A stretch of 8,729 bases of DNA, taken from an uncultured Candidatus Saccharibacteria bacterium. GTDB lineage: Bacteria > Patescibacteriota > Saccharimonadia > Saccharimonadales > Saccharimonadaceae. The position numbers were made by a program, and so were the translations under genes. Below, one piece after another: positions 1-5,728 of the stretch. Where the stretch lies: NCBI GenBank assembly GCA_947095985.1, contig CAMUPZ010000026.1, forward strand, positions 1-8,729. Reading direction: 5' to 3'. The notes below the pieces were generated by a model, which saw only the letters and a list, made by a program, of their open reading frames with translations, had not been told where the DNA came from and searched no databases. The first letter of the stretch is position 1; the number at the start of each line of letters is the position of its first letter.

Positions 1-769
1 TTTCCTCAAATCGCCAGTCACCAGAGTCAATTATCACACCCAATGGCGTCCGAATGATCACCGCTGTCGAGTCAGGGATCGAGTGGTTCACCCGCACCAA
101 TTCCACCGAAAAGTGCTTCGACACCTGAACAATTTCATGACTCAATGGATCCATTACCCGAAAGTCTGGCTGAAAATCGGTGTCCGCATCAGCCATCGAC
201 TTGTCCAGCATGCCAATGGTAAACTTCGAACCGTAAACTGGCGCTGGAATTCGGTGAATAAAGTGCCGGAATGACCCGATGTGATCCAGGTGTCCGTGAG
301 TGAACACGTGCGCCTTAATCTTGTGCTTATTTTCCTCCAGCCAGGTGATGTCCGGGGTGATGTAGTTGATTCCTGGATAGTCGCTACCCGGAAACAGGAA
401 GCCCATGTCCACGATGATAATCTCATCATCGTACTCAATAGCGTTCATATTTTTACCGATACCCATTTCACCAACACCACCGATTGGGATAATCCGCAGC
501 TTTGGCTGGCCACCACGAGTCCGTTTTGGCTGCATTTTCATGCTAAACTGCTCACCACCATAGCCATTATAGACCGACTTATTGACCGGAATATCAATCA
601 AGTGCTGTGATGCCCTAAGGTTAACATTCTCGCTTGTTCGTCGTTGCGCCCTAAACACCTCGCCCTTACGAGTGGTGGTATTATTTAATACTGCGTTATT
701 GCTTTTTTTCGACTGTGGACGCTTTTTGGCGTCGTCCTTTTGCGGTGTTGCTAGTCGCCGCTGACCCAT
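1..769 (-). CDS. rnj: Ribonuclease J (beta-CASP metallo-beta-lactamase RNase), 3' part outside window
   Basis: The visible 256 residues are the N-terminal part of an RNase J, a cytoplasmic zinc-dependent endo/5'-3' exoribonuclease of mRNA decay and rRNA maturation. Residues 1-90 are a basic, Q/N/K-rich, probably disordered extension absent from B. subtilis RNase J1. The metallo-beta-lactamase fold begins near L91 with IPIGGVGEMGIGKNM, which has two extra residues compared with the usual GEIGKN. Metal-ligand motifs are intact: THGHLDHIG (H158, H160, D162, H163), VNHSIPDS (H229) and DSGDW (D251). Two positions differ from the common pattern: L161 where HGHEDH has Glu, and D248 where HTGD has His. 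The beta-CASP and C-terminal domains lie beyond base 1. The ATG at 769 is chosen because AAAGGAG sits 9 nt upstream; the only later Met codons before the fold (M77, M79) have no comparable site. It is transcribed from its own promoter after the yhgE terminator. Confidence 0.95.
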   Translation of the reverse strand, partial: MGQRRLATPQKDDAKKRPQSKKSNNAVLNNTTTRKGEVFRAQRRTSENVNLRASQHLIDIPVNKSVYNGYGGEQFSMKMQPKRTRGGQPKLRIIPIGGVGEMGIGKNMNAIEYDDEIIIVDMGFLFPGSDYPGINYITPDITWLEENKHKIKAHVFTHGHLDHIGSFRHFIHRIPAPVYGSKFTIGMLDKSMADADTDFQPDFRVMDPLSHEIVQVSKHFSVELVRVNHSIPDSTAVIIRTPLGVIIDSGDWRFEE

Positions 770-778
770 ATTGTTATA

Positions 779-785
779 CTCCTTT
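779..785 (-). promoter_or_regulatory. Ribosome binding site of rnj
   Basis: AAAGGAG on the minus strand, 9 nt before the ATG at 769. It fixes the start so that the basic N-terminal extension is translated. Confidence 0.8.
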
Positions 786-816
786 TTTATTACAATATAA
801 TTCAAAACCCAAGTAT

Positions 817-846
817 AGAGGCATTAATCTAACAATAAATTCCTCT
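817..846 (-). other. Possible 5' leader hairpin of rnj
   Basis: In the untranslated leader, AGAGG (846-842) can pair with CCTCT (821-817), extended after one A-G mismatch by ATT/AAT. The loop is AT-rich. The stem is short, and I cannot say whether it is functional; a leader of about 85 nt gives room for control of RNase J synthesis. Confidence 0.25.
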
Positions 847-860
847 AATCAGTGCTCCCT

Positions 861-889
861 ATAATAACAAACTGGCTGTATTTTGTCAA
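861..889 (-). promoter_or_regulatory. Sigma70-type promoter of rnj
   Basis: A perfect -35 TTGACA (889-884), a 17-bp spacer and -10 TATTAT (866-861) on the minus strand. Transcription would start near 853-855, giving a leader of about 85 nt. It lies just downstream of the yhgE terminator, so rnj is a separate transcription unit. Confidence 0.8.
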
Positions 890-910
890 AAATAGCGCCG
901 CCCAATAAGC

Positions 911-947
911 AAAATACCAACACCACATAAAAAGGTGCTGGTATTTT
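911..947 (-). terminator. Terminator of the rrf2-yhgE operon
   Basis: A 14-bp inverted repeat (947-934 with 924-911) surrounds a 9-nt loop, 22 bp after the yhgE stop. Read on the minus strand, the single non-Watson-Crick position is a G-U wobble; on the plus strand it would be an A-C mismatch. The structure therefore favours minus-strand RNA. The U-run is the last four bases of the stem (TATTTT). Confidence 0.75.
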
Positions 948-968
948 AAAGATTATCGTCAAGCAGGA

Positions 969-3053
969 CTAATCGTCACCATCTACTGAGGTGTGAGCAA
1001 ATTTACGCTTACCACGATAAACAAAGAAACTTATCATCAGCAAATTAGCTACTAACAAAAATCCAGCAAGTACCCACATACTACTGTCATAAAACGCATT
1101 GTCTAACCCACCTGATATAGACTGGCGCAACGCTCGGATGGAATAAGTCATTGGTACCAGCGGATTAATTGCCTGGAAAAATTCATTAGCCGTTTGAATC
1201 GGGAATGTTCCCTCACTTGAACCTAATTGCAATACCAATAGCACCATTGCCAAAAATCGGCCCGGGTTATCCAGCGTAATCACCATAAACGACACAATAG
1301 ACATATAGACAAATGACGTCATGTAAATTGCCCCGATAAAGCGCACTGGATGTTCTGGAGTCAGGCCTAAGCAGTAGACCATAACTAGCATTAGAATCGT
1401 TGCTTGAGCGAAAGCCGCCAGGCCAACGACCGATGCCTTAGCCAACCACCAACGAAAAGCACTTTCCTGCTCGGCAAAAGTCTTACGAATTGGGTAAATG
1501 ACATTCAGAACAATTGCTCCAACAAACAAACTCAACGACAATACATATGGCGCCAGAGCATAGCCGTAATTTGGAACATCACCCTTTGCTGTCGTCTCTG
1601 ATTTAACTGGGTTAGCCATATGTTCCTGAGTCGCTAATCCCGTCGGCTGAGTTTTAAGCTTATTAGAAGCATCTGCTAACTTAACGGAAAGCACATCTGC
1701 GCCATTAGCTAGTCGAGCACTACTGCCAACCAACGTTCCTGAACGATTACTCAACACGCCAGCGCCGTCAGCTAATTTCTGACTACCAGCTTGCGCCTTA
1801 GCTAAGCCACCACTTAACGACGCTACCCCAGACAGCAATTGGCCATTTGCGCCCCTGAGAGTGTTATAGCCATTAAGTGCAGTATTTACATTTGGCGTGA
1901 GTTGGTTCGCACCACTATTAAGCGCAGCGACTCCTGTCTGTAGTTGTGATTGTTGCTCCGACAATTGGTGGGTAAGCATTTGTAAATCCTGAAGTAATGT
2001 AGCCACCTGAGTAGTAATTGTTTGCGTCTTACCAAGCGCCTTAGAGATTTTACCTATTTGCGGCAAGGTTATGGTTGTTGAACCAACGCCAGACGCCACA
2101 GCCTGGACACTCAAATCTTTGACTACTGCCCCCGCCGCAGATAGGTCTACCACTGACGCTTGCACAGTTTGCGCCAAAGCTTGAGCCTCAGTCTGCACTT
2201 TATTTTGCTGAGCGATGATCGCTGGAGATGGGTGATGCACGCTATAATTTAGCCGATCAATGCCAGTTTGCAATTGCCTCATCCCACTTGTTAGTTGCGT
2301 AACTTGAGATTCACTAGGTAGACCATTTGACATCTTCCTAAGAGCCGTCTGCAATTGCTGTGCCCCACCGTTTAATTGCACCAAACCATCAGCCAAACTC
2401 TGCTGACCTACCGCTAGTTGATTAACTCCGCCAGCATACGTTTGAATACCACCGTGGAATTGAGTCAAGCCACTGTGCAGCTGCGCCGTTCCGTTTGCAA
2501 CCGACTCTAAGCCTACCCCTAGTTTATCTACACTCTCCAACACCCCTTTAGCATATGCCTTAGTGACTTGCTCAGAGACTGAAGATTTCACTCTCTCGGC
2601 CGCCTGATTACTCACCAATGAACCAATATAGTTCTTAGCCGGTGTAGTAGTAAAATTGATAATCGCTTGCTGAGGCTGGCTACCAGTGATTGACGCCACC
2701 TTCTCTGAAAAGTCAGATGGAATTTCCACTACGGCATAGAAATGCCCGCTCTCTACACCGCTAGACGCCTGTTTTTTGCTAACAAATTCCCATCCCAAAT
2801 CATGATTATCTTTCAATTTTTGCTGCACCGTCTGACCAACATTCAGTGTTTGACCGTTTAAGACGGCACCCTCGTCTTCATTAACAAATGCTACTGGGAG
2901 ATTTTTTGTTTGACCGTATGGATCCCAAATTGAACCTAAGAAAAATCCGCTATACATAATCGGAATAAACGAGATCGCCAACATAGATATAAGGAGTATT
3001 TTGTTTTTAAATAAATGCTGCCACTCGGCTCGTACCATATTATTTTTAATCAT
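969..3053 (-). CDS. YhgE/Pip-family membrane protein with Leu/Gly heptad repeats
   Basis: A 694-residue polytopic envelope protein of the YhgE/Pip (phage infection protein) family, which combines an N-terminal Pip domain, a heptad-repeat ectodomain and an ABC-2-like membrane C-terminus. TM1 spans about 19-40, followed by the typical WDPYG and LPVAFVNEDEGA segments. Residues ~180-270 and ~365-460 carry repeated xxLxxGxxx heptads (LHSGL, LADGLVQLNGG, LQTGVAALNSG) predicted as an extracellular coiled rod. The C-terminal membrane domain has helices near 499-520, 537-562, 573-593, 597-613 and 656-678, with GSSEGTFPIQ and MTYSIRALR between the last ones. An in-frame ATG 7 codons earlier lacks a good binding site; the ATG at 3053 follows GGGAGG by 6 nt and overlaps the rrf2 stop by 8 bp. 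Known relatives serve as phage receptors (Lactococcus Pip, Bacillus YueB); the native role is unsettled. No ATPase gene is adjacent. Confidence 0.92.
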   Translation of the reverse strand: MIKNNMVRAEWQHLFKNKILLISMLAISFIPIMYSGFFLGSIWDPYGQTKNLPVAFVNEDEGAVLNGQTLNVGQTVQQKLKDNHDLGWEFVSKKQASSGVESGHFYAVVEIPSDFSEKVASITGSQPQQAIINFTTTPAKNYIGSLVSNQAAERVKSSVSEQVTKAYAKGVLESVDKLGVGLESVANGTAQLHSGLTQFHGGIQTYAGGVNQLAVGQQSLADGLVQLNGGAQQLQTALRKMSNGLPSESQVTQLTSGMRQLQTGIDRLNYSVHHPSPAIIAQQNKVQTEAQALAQTVQASVVDLSAAGAVVKDLSVQAVASGVGSTTITLPQIGKISKALGKTQTITTQVATLLQDLQMLTHQLSEQQSQLQTGVAALNSGANQLTPNVNTALNGYNTLRGANGQLLSGVASLSGGLAKAQAGSQKLADGAGVLSNRSGTLVGSSARLANGADVLSVKLADASNKLKTQPTGLATQEHMANPVKSETTAKGDVPNYGYALAPYVLSLSLFVGAIVLNVIYPIRKTFAEQESAFRWWLAKASVVGLAAFAQATILMLVMVYCLGLTPEHPVRFIGAIYMTSFVYMSIVSFMVITLDNPGRFLAMVLLVLQLGSSEGTFPIQTANEFFQAINPLVPMTYSIRALRQSISGGLDNAFYDSSMWVLAGFLLVANLLMISFFVYRGKRKFAHTSVDGDD

Positions 3054-3480
3054 GAGAAACCTCCCGAGTAACATCTTCTAGCGTCACAGTTTTTAAATAT
3101 TCACTCCACTTTTCTTGAGCTTCAGAAAAAACTTTTTCAATCATGTTCATGCCAATTTTCACTTGACGACGGCGCGACGCAAATACCTGCTCAATAACTC
3201 CTTGAGGCTGGAAAAATGGCGCATTACCCTCAATTGCCAAGACCACGTCATGCAGTGTTACCTCATTCATGTCTCTTGCCAATATAAACCCACCTCCGGC
3301 GCCCTGTGTCGAGGTGATTAATTTTGCCACTACTAACTTACGACTAATTTTTTTCAAATACGTTGGCGAAACTAACATTTTTTCTGACAAAGCATCATTA
3401 GTTATCGGCGTTTTTTGTTTTGGATCGGCTAAAATTGCCATGATGCAACACGCTTGTTCGACAGCCCCTGATAATCTCAT
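3046..3480 (-). CDS. Rrf2-family winged-helix transcriptional regulator
   Basis: A 144-residue protein of the usual Rrf2 length. It has a winged-helix DNA-binding fold: helix-turn-helix with recognition helix about 38-52 (SPTYLKKISRKL) and a glycine-rich wing QGAGGGFILARD (59-70), followed by VTLHDVVLAIEG, the signature start of the dimerisation region. The three cysteines that hold an iron-sulfur cluster in IscR/NsrR-type members are absent from residues 84-110; the only cysteines are C11-C12 in helix 1. It is therefore more like the cluster-free Rrf2 proteins, and its signal is unknown. Its stop overlaps the yhgE start by 8 bp, so it most likely autoregulates and controls yhgE. The ATG at 3480 follows AAAGGA at 5 nt. 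Family is certain; target and ligand are inference. Confidence 0.93.
   Translation of the reverse strand: MRLSGAVEQACCIMAILADPKQKTPITNDALSEKMLVSPTYLKKISRKLVVAKLITSTQGAGGGFILARDMNEVTLHDVVLAIEGNAPFFQPQGVIEQVFASRRRQVKIGMNMIEKVFSEAQEKWSEYLKTVTLEDVTREVSHD
3060..3065 (-). promoter_or_regulatory. Ribosome binding site of yhgE inside the rrf2 3' end
   Basis: GGGAGG lies 6 nt before the ATG at 3053, within the last codons of rrf2. It decides against the upstream ATG at 3074 and implies coupled translation of regulator and membrane protein. Confidence 0.8.
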
Positions 3481-3498
3481 ATAGGTCCTTTCTCAAAT

Positions 3499-3524
3499 TA
3501 GATATAATGGATATCGACTATCTA
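3499..3524. promoter_or_regulatory. Candidate Rrf2 operator (imperfect palindrome)
   Basis: TAGATA (3499-3504) and TATCTA (3519-3524) form an inverted repeat touching the -10 element of the proximal promoter and covering its expected start site. A second inverted repeat, GATAT-N5-ATATC (3501-3515), lies inside it. Position and symmetry suit an autoregulatory repressor site; no experimental consensus is matched. Confidence 0.45.
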
Positions 3525-3552
3525 CTATACTACCCTTAGGCAGATTTTACAA
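3524..3552 (-). promoter_or_regulatory. Proximal promoter of rrf2-yhgE
   Basis: -35 TTGTAA (3552-3547), 17-bp spacer, -10 TATAGT (3529-3524). The expected start is near 3517, inside the candidate operator, leaving a leader of about 37 nt. Confidence 0.55.
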
Positions 3553-3566
3553 GCAACTTGGGGTCA

Positions 3567-3595
3567 ACTATATCTCCAATTATTGAAGTAGACAA
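3567..3595 (-). promoter_or_regulatory. Distal candidate promoter of rrf2-yhgE
   Basis: -35 TTGTCT (3595-3590), 17-bp spacer, -10 TATAGT (3572-3567), immediately after the paralog A terminator. The -10 is the same hexamer as in the proximal promoter; the -35 matches the consensus at four of six positions. Confidence 0.45.
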
Positions 3596-3616
3596 TAGGC
3601 ATAACTTTACTCTAAC

Positions 3617-3642
3617 AAAAAACGCCCCGTAAAAACGAGGCG
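3617..3642 (-). terminator. Rho-independent terminator of paralog A
   Basis: On the minus strand CGCCTCG (3642-3636) pairs with CGGGGCG (3629-3623) with one G-U wobble and a 6-nt loop, followed directly by six T. It lies 19 bp after the gene's stop codon and separates it from rrf2-yhgE. Confidence 0.85.
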
Positions 3643-3661
3643 CCTGTCATCTATAAGATGC

Positions 3662-4612
3662 TTACTTATTTGCCTTATCTAACAATACGTCCTCTAGATT
3701 ATTTAGCTCATTGCGAATTTCGCCCTCTTCTCCCAATTTCTGCAGTCCAGAGGTCCATTCACGAATAGTTTTCTGTGTCGCAGTAAGCGTATCGTAAAAG
3801 TTGCTCACAAAATTAGAGTCATACTTTTTCCAATCTTCTTTCATTTCTATAACCTTTGGAATCATTTCCTCAAGCTTTTCTAATTGAGCAGTAAAATCTT
3901 TAATGAACTTCTTATTATTCTCATTCTTAGCGTCAACCTTCTTAAGATCCTGTAGGGATTTCTTTATCACACTTTCTACATTAGACAAGCTAGAACTGAC
4001 ACTGTCATTAGAGAATTCCATTATCACGGGGAGTATCTTGCCATAAACTTCATCAAAAGCATCAATAGCTTCATTGAATTTTTCCAGCTTATTTTTCAGA
4101 TTATCATACTTTTCCCGAACTTCTTTATCGCCACTAACGGCCTTCATCTTACCCAGCTCAACCAATTGGTCACTAATATCACTCTTAGCCTTGGCAAGTT
4201 TATTACGATAAGATTCTAACGAGGCCTTAGTTTCTGAAGTGCTAATATACGACAACGATGAGGATGTTTTATTATATACCTCAATTATCCTATTCAATTT
4301 GTCTCCAGCATCTTTATAATCACTCTTACTTGGACCACTCAAGAATAAAATGGCTAGGACTATACCGACGATAATGATTATTAGACCAATTACTCCGCCA
4401 ATAATTCCCCATAAAACACCTTTACTCATTTTCTTCTTTGGGGGCATTTGGTATGGAGATCCCATGACTGGCTGCTGTGGGACTTGTTGGAATTGTGGTG
4501 GTTGTTGTGGAGTCTGTTGGAATTGAGGCTGTTGAGGCGTAGCCTGTTGGAATTGAGGTTGAGGTGGGACTTGCTGTGATTGTTGTTTCTTATTGTTATT
4601 GCTATTGTCCAT
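3662..4612 (-). CDS. Paralog A: Q/P-tailed single-pass membrane protein with variable outer domain
   Basis: Not assignable to a named family. The 316-residue protein has three parts. Residues 1-58 are a Q/P/N-rich tail with three 10-residue repeats (PQFQQ at phenylalanines 21, 31 and 41). Residues 59-91 are KKKMSKG followed by one long hydrophobic helix (~66-91), which by the positive-inside rule gives a cytoplasmic N-terminus and outer C-terminus. Residues 95-316 are a Lys/Glu-rich, probably all-helical and partly coiled-coil domain without any cysteine. It starts with SKSDYKD, contains DKEVREKYD (162-170) and ends LEDVLLDKANK. The first and last of these motifs, and a form of the middle one, recur in paralogs B and C. 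Tail and membrane segment are identical in DNA to paralog B over 230 bp, yet the outer domains barely align. It has its own promoter and terminator; AGGAG lies about 12 nt before the ATG. A surface-exposed structural or adhesive role is a guess. Confidence 0.88.
   Translation of the reverse strand: MDNSNNNKKQQSQQVPPQPQFQQATPQQPQFQQTPQQPPQFQQVPQQPVMGSPYQMPPKKKMSKGVLWGIIGGVIGLIIIIVGIVLAILFLSGPSKSDYKDAGDKLNRIIEVYNKTSSSLSYISTSETKASLESYRNKLAKAKSDISDQLVELGKMKAVSGDKEVREKYDNLKNKLEKFNEAIDAFDEVYGKILPVIMEFSNDSVSSSLSNVESVIKKSLQDLKKVDAKNENNKKFIKDFTAQLEKLEEMIPKVIEMKEDWKKYDSNFVSNFYDTLTATQKTIREWTSGLQKLGEEGEIRNELNNLEDVLLDKANK
4308..4537. repeat. 230-bp perfect direct repeat, copy in paralog A
   Basis: Identical base for base to 5355-5584 with a constant offset of 1047. 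It encodes part of the Q/P tail, the KKKMSKG motif, the membrane helix and SKSDYKDA. Sequence on both sides diverges abruptly. This pattern fits recent gene conversion or unequal crossover. Confidence 0.95.
4484..4573. repeat. 30-bp tandem repeat in the Q/P tail of paralog A
   Basis: A TGTTGGAATTG core recurs at 30-bp period (units beginning 4484, 4514 and 4544). Each unit encodes ten residues around PQFQQ. The second and third share a 15-bp identical core. Paralog B has two such units (5531 and 5561), and C has none with the phenylalanine. Confidence 0.8.
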
Positions 4613-4647
4613 TAGAAATTTAATCTCCTAAGATTATGGTTTTTTAT

Positions 4648-4677
4648 ATTATATATTTATGAGCTGATTGCTGTCAA
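4648..4677 (-). promoter_or_regulatory. Promoter of paralog A
   Basis: Perfect -35 TTGACA (4677-4672) and perfect -10 TATAAT (4653-4648) with an 18-bp spacer. It lies 12 bp beyond the paralog B terminator, so A is transcribed independently. Confidence 0.8.
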
Positions 4678-4689
4678 ACCTTAACTACT

Positions 4690-4720
4690 AAAAGCGCCCC
4701 GATTATCTCAGGGCACTTTT
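4690..4720 (-). terminator. Rho-independent terminator of paralog B
   Basis: A 10-bp stem on the minus strand: AAAAGTGCCC (4720-4711) pairs with GGGCGCTTTT (4699-4690), one pair being G-U; the U-run forms the outer stem. It starts 15 bp after the B stop codon. Its loop-side sequence resembles the hairpin after paralog C. Confidence 0.75.
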
Positions 4721-4735
4721 GTTTTTAGATAAAAT

Positions 4736-5617
4736 CTATTTATTGGCTTTATCTTCTAATACTTTTTGTAAATTATCAAGATTATCTTTCAATCTCTTAG
4801 TAATATCCTTTTTGTAATTAGGGGTTGGGGTAGTTGGAACTTTAGGTGACGACAAAGATGTTTTGCCGTTTGTTCTTATGTAGTCCTGTCTGTAGGCCGC
4901 TGCCTCTACGTAATATTGCTTCATCTCCGCATAATGCTTTTTCAAGTCTTCGCCGTATTTCTTAGCAATATCATTATCAGACTTAATCATGTTGTCCAGG
5001 GCGTTCATACAATTTTTCATGACAGAGTCAAAATCTTTTTCAATTTCATCTTTAGATTTCTCAAAATATTTTTTTTCCAGAGGAACTCTACACCTGAAGT
5101 AGGCCTTTTCTTTGCTAAAAATTCCCAGATATTTTAAGAAAGACTTAGACTCGTCATTCCATACCTTCAAATACTTGTCGTAAGCCTCCTTAACATCTTT
5201 ATCCTTAAAGGCCTTATTAGCGACAAACTTAGCATTAGCTTCGTCAACTGAGTTTATAATTTTATTTATAACCTCTTCGTAATCATCACTTTTTTTCACA
5301 TCCTTAAATAGATCCTTAGTCTCAGGCGGTTTCATTTGCGACACTAAGCTTGCCGCATCTTTATAATCACTCTTACTTGGACCACTCAAGAATAAAATGG
5401 CTAGGACTATACCGACGATAATGATTATTAGACCAATTACTCCGCCAATAATTCCCCATAAAACACCTTTACTCATTTTCTTCTTTGGGGGCATTTGGTA
5501 TGGAGATCCCATGACTGGCTGCTGTGGGACTTGTTGGAATTGTGGTGGTTGTTGTGGAGTCTGTTGGAATTGAGGCTGTTGAGGTAGTTGCTGTTTTTTC
5601 CTGTTACTGTCGTCCAT
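4736..5617 (-). CDS. Paralog B: Q/P-tailed single-pass membrane protein with two-cysteine outer domain
   Basis: No recognised family. The 293-residue protein has a Q/P-rich tail (1-44) with two PQFQQ repeats (F17, F27), KKKMSKG (45-51), one membrane helix (~52-77; N-in/C-out by charge) and a Lys-rich helical outer domain (81-293). The outer domain is clearly related to that of paralog C: DKDVKEAYDKYLKVWNDE (139-156), YFEKSKDEIEKDFDSVMK (184-201) and the end NLQKVLEDKANK. C176 and C203 are spaced 27 residues apart exactly as C169 and C196 in paralog C, and could form a disulfide outside the cell. A Pro/Thr/Ser linker near 252-266 precedes the last helix. Tail and membrane helix match paralog A, so the gene looks like a hybrid of an A-type anchor and a C-type outer domain. 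AGGAG lies about 10 nt before the ATG; own promoter and terminator. Confidence 0.88.
   Translation of the reverse strand: MDDSNRKKQQLPQQPQFQQTPQQPPQFQQVPQQPVMGSPYQMPPKKKMSKGVLWGIIGGVIGLIIIIVGIVLAILFLSGPSKSDYKDAASLVSQMKPPETKDLFKDVKKSDDYEEVINKIINSVDEANAKFVANKAFKDKDVKEAYDKYLKVWNDESKSFLKYLGIFSKEKAYFRCRVPLEKKYFEKSKDEIEKDFDSVMKNCMNALDNMIKSDNDIAKKYGEDLKKHYAEMKQYYVEAAAYRQDYIRTNGKTSLSSPKVPTTPTPNYKKDITKRLKDNLDNLQKVLEDKANK
5355..5584. repeat. 230-bp perfect direct repeat, copy in paralog B
   Basis: Identical to 4308-4537. The boundaries fall just after the first codons of the outer domain on one side and inside the Q/P tail on the other. Confidence 0.95.
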
Positions 5618-5652
5618 TTAAAATAATCTCCTGACTTTTATACTTTTCACTT

Positions 5653-5682
5653 ATTATACTGCTACAGCTTGACTATAGTCAA
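5653..5682 (-). promoter_or_regulatory. Promoter of paralog B with palindrome over the -35
   Basis: -35 TTGACT (5682-5677), 18-bp spacer and perfect -10 TATAAT (5658-5653). The -35 is one half of a perfect 14-bp palindrome, TTGACTATAGTCAA (5669-5682), which could be an operator; neither the A nor the C promoter has it. Confidence 0.75.
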
Positions 5683-5689
5683 ATGAAGA

Positions 5690-5709
5690 CGCCTCGATCT
5701 CTCAAGGTG
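5690..5709 (-). terminator. Weak terminator candidate after paralog C
   Basis: Minus-strand arms CACCTTGA (5709-5702) and TCGAGGCG (5697-5690) form an 8-bp stem with one mismatch and one G-U, closed by a GAGA tetraloop. The downstream T-tract is poor (TCTTCATTT), so leakage into paralog B is possible. Confidence 0.5.
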
Positions 5710-5728
5710 ATTTATATCTGAACATAGA

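Noticed and set aside
83..764. Plus-strand and alternate-frame open frames opposite rnj
   Set aside because: They are antisense or shifted shadows of a gene with conserved RNase J motifs and show no recognisable protein or ribosome binding site.
770..860. Riboswitch in the rnj leader
   Set aside because: Only one short stem can be drawn and no known riboswitch core was recognised; kept only as a low-confidence hairpin.
3054..3074. Longer start for yhgE at the ATG at 3074 (MLLGRFLMIKN)
   Set aside because: The ATG at 3053 has GGGAGG at 6 nt and the typical stop/start overlap; the longer form has no good binding site and deepens the overlap with rrf2.
4308..5584. The 230-bp repeat as an insertion sequence or CRISPR
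   Set aside because: It is coding, in frame in two genes, has no transposase, terminal inverted repeats or target duplication, and only two copies.
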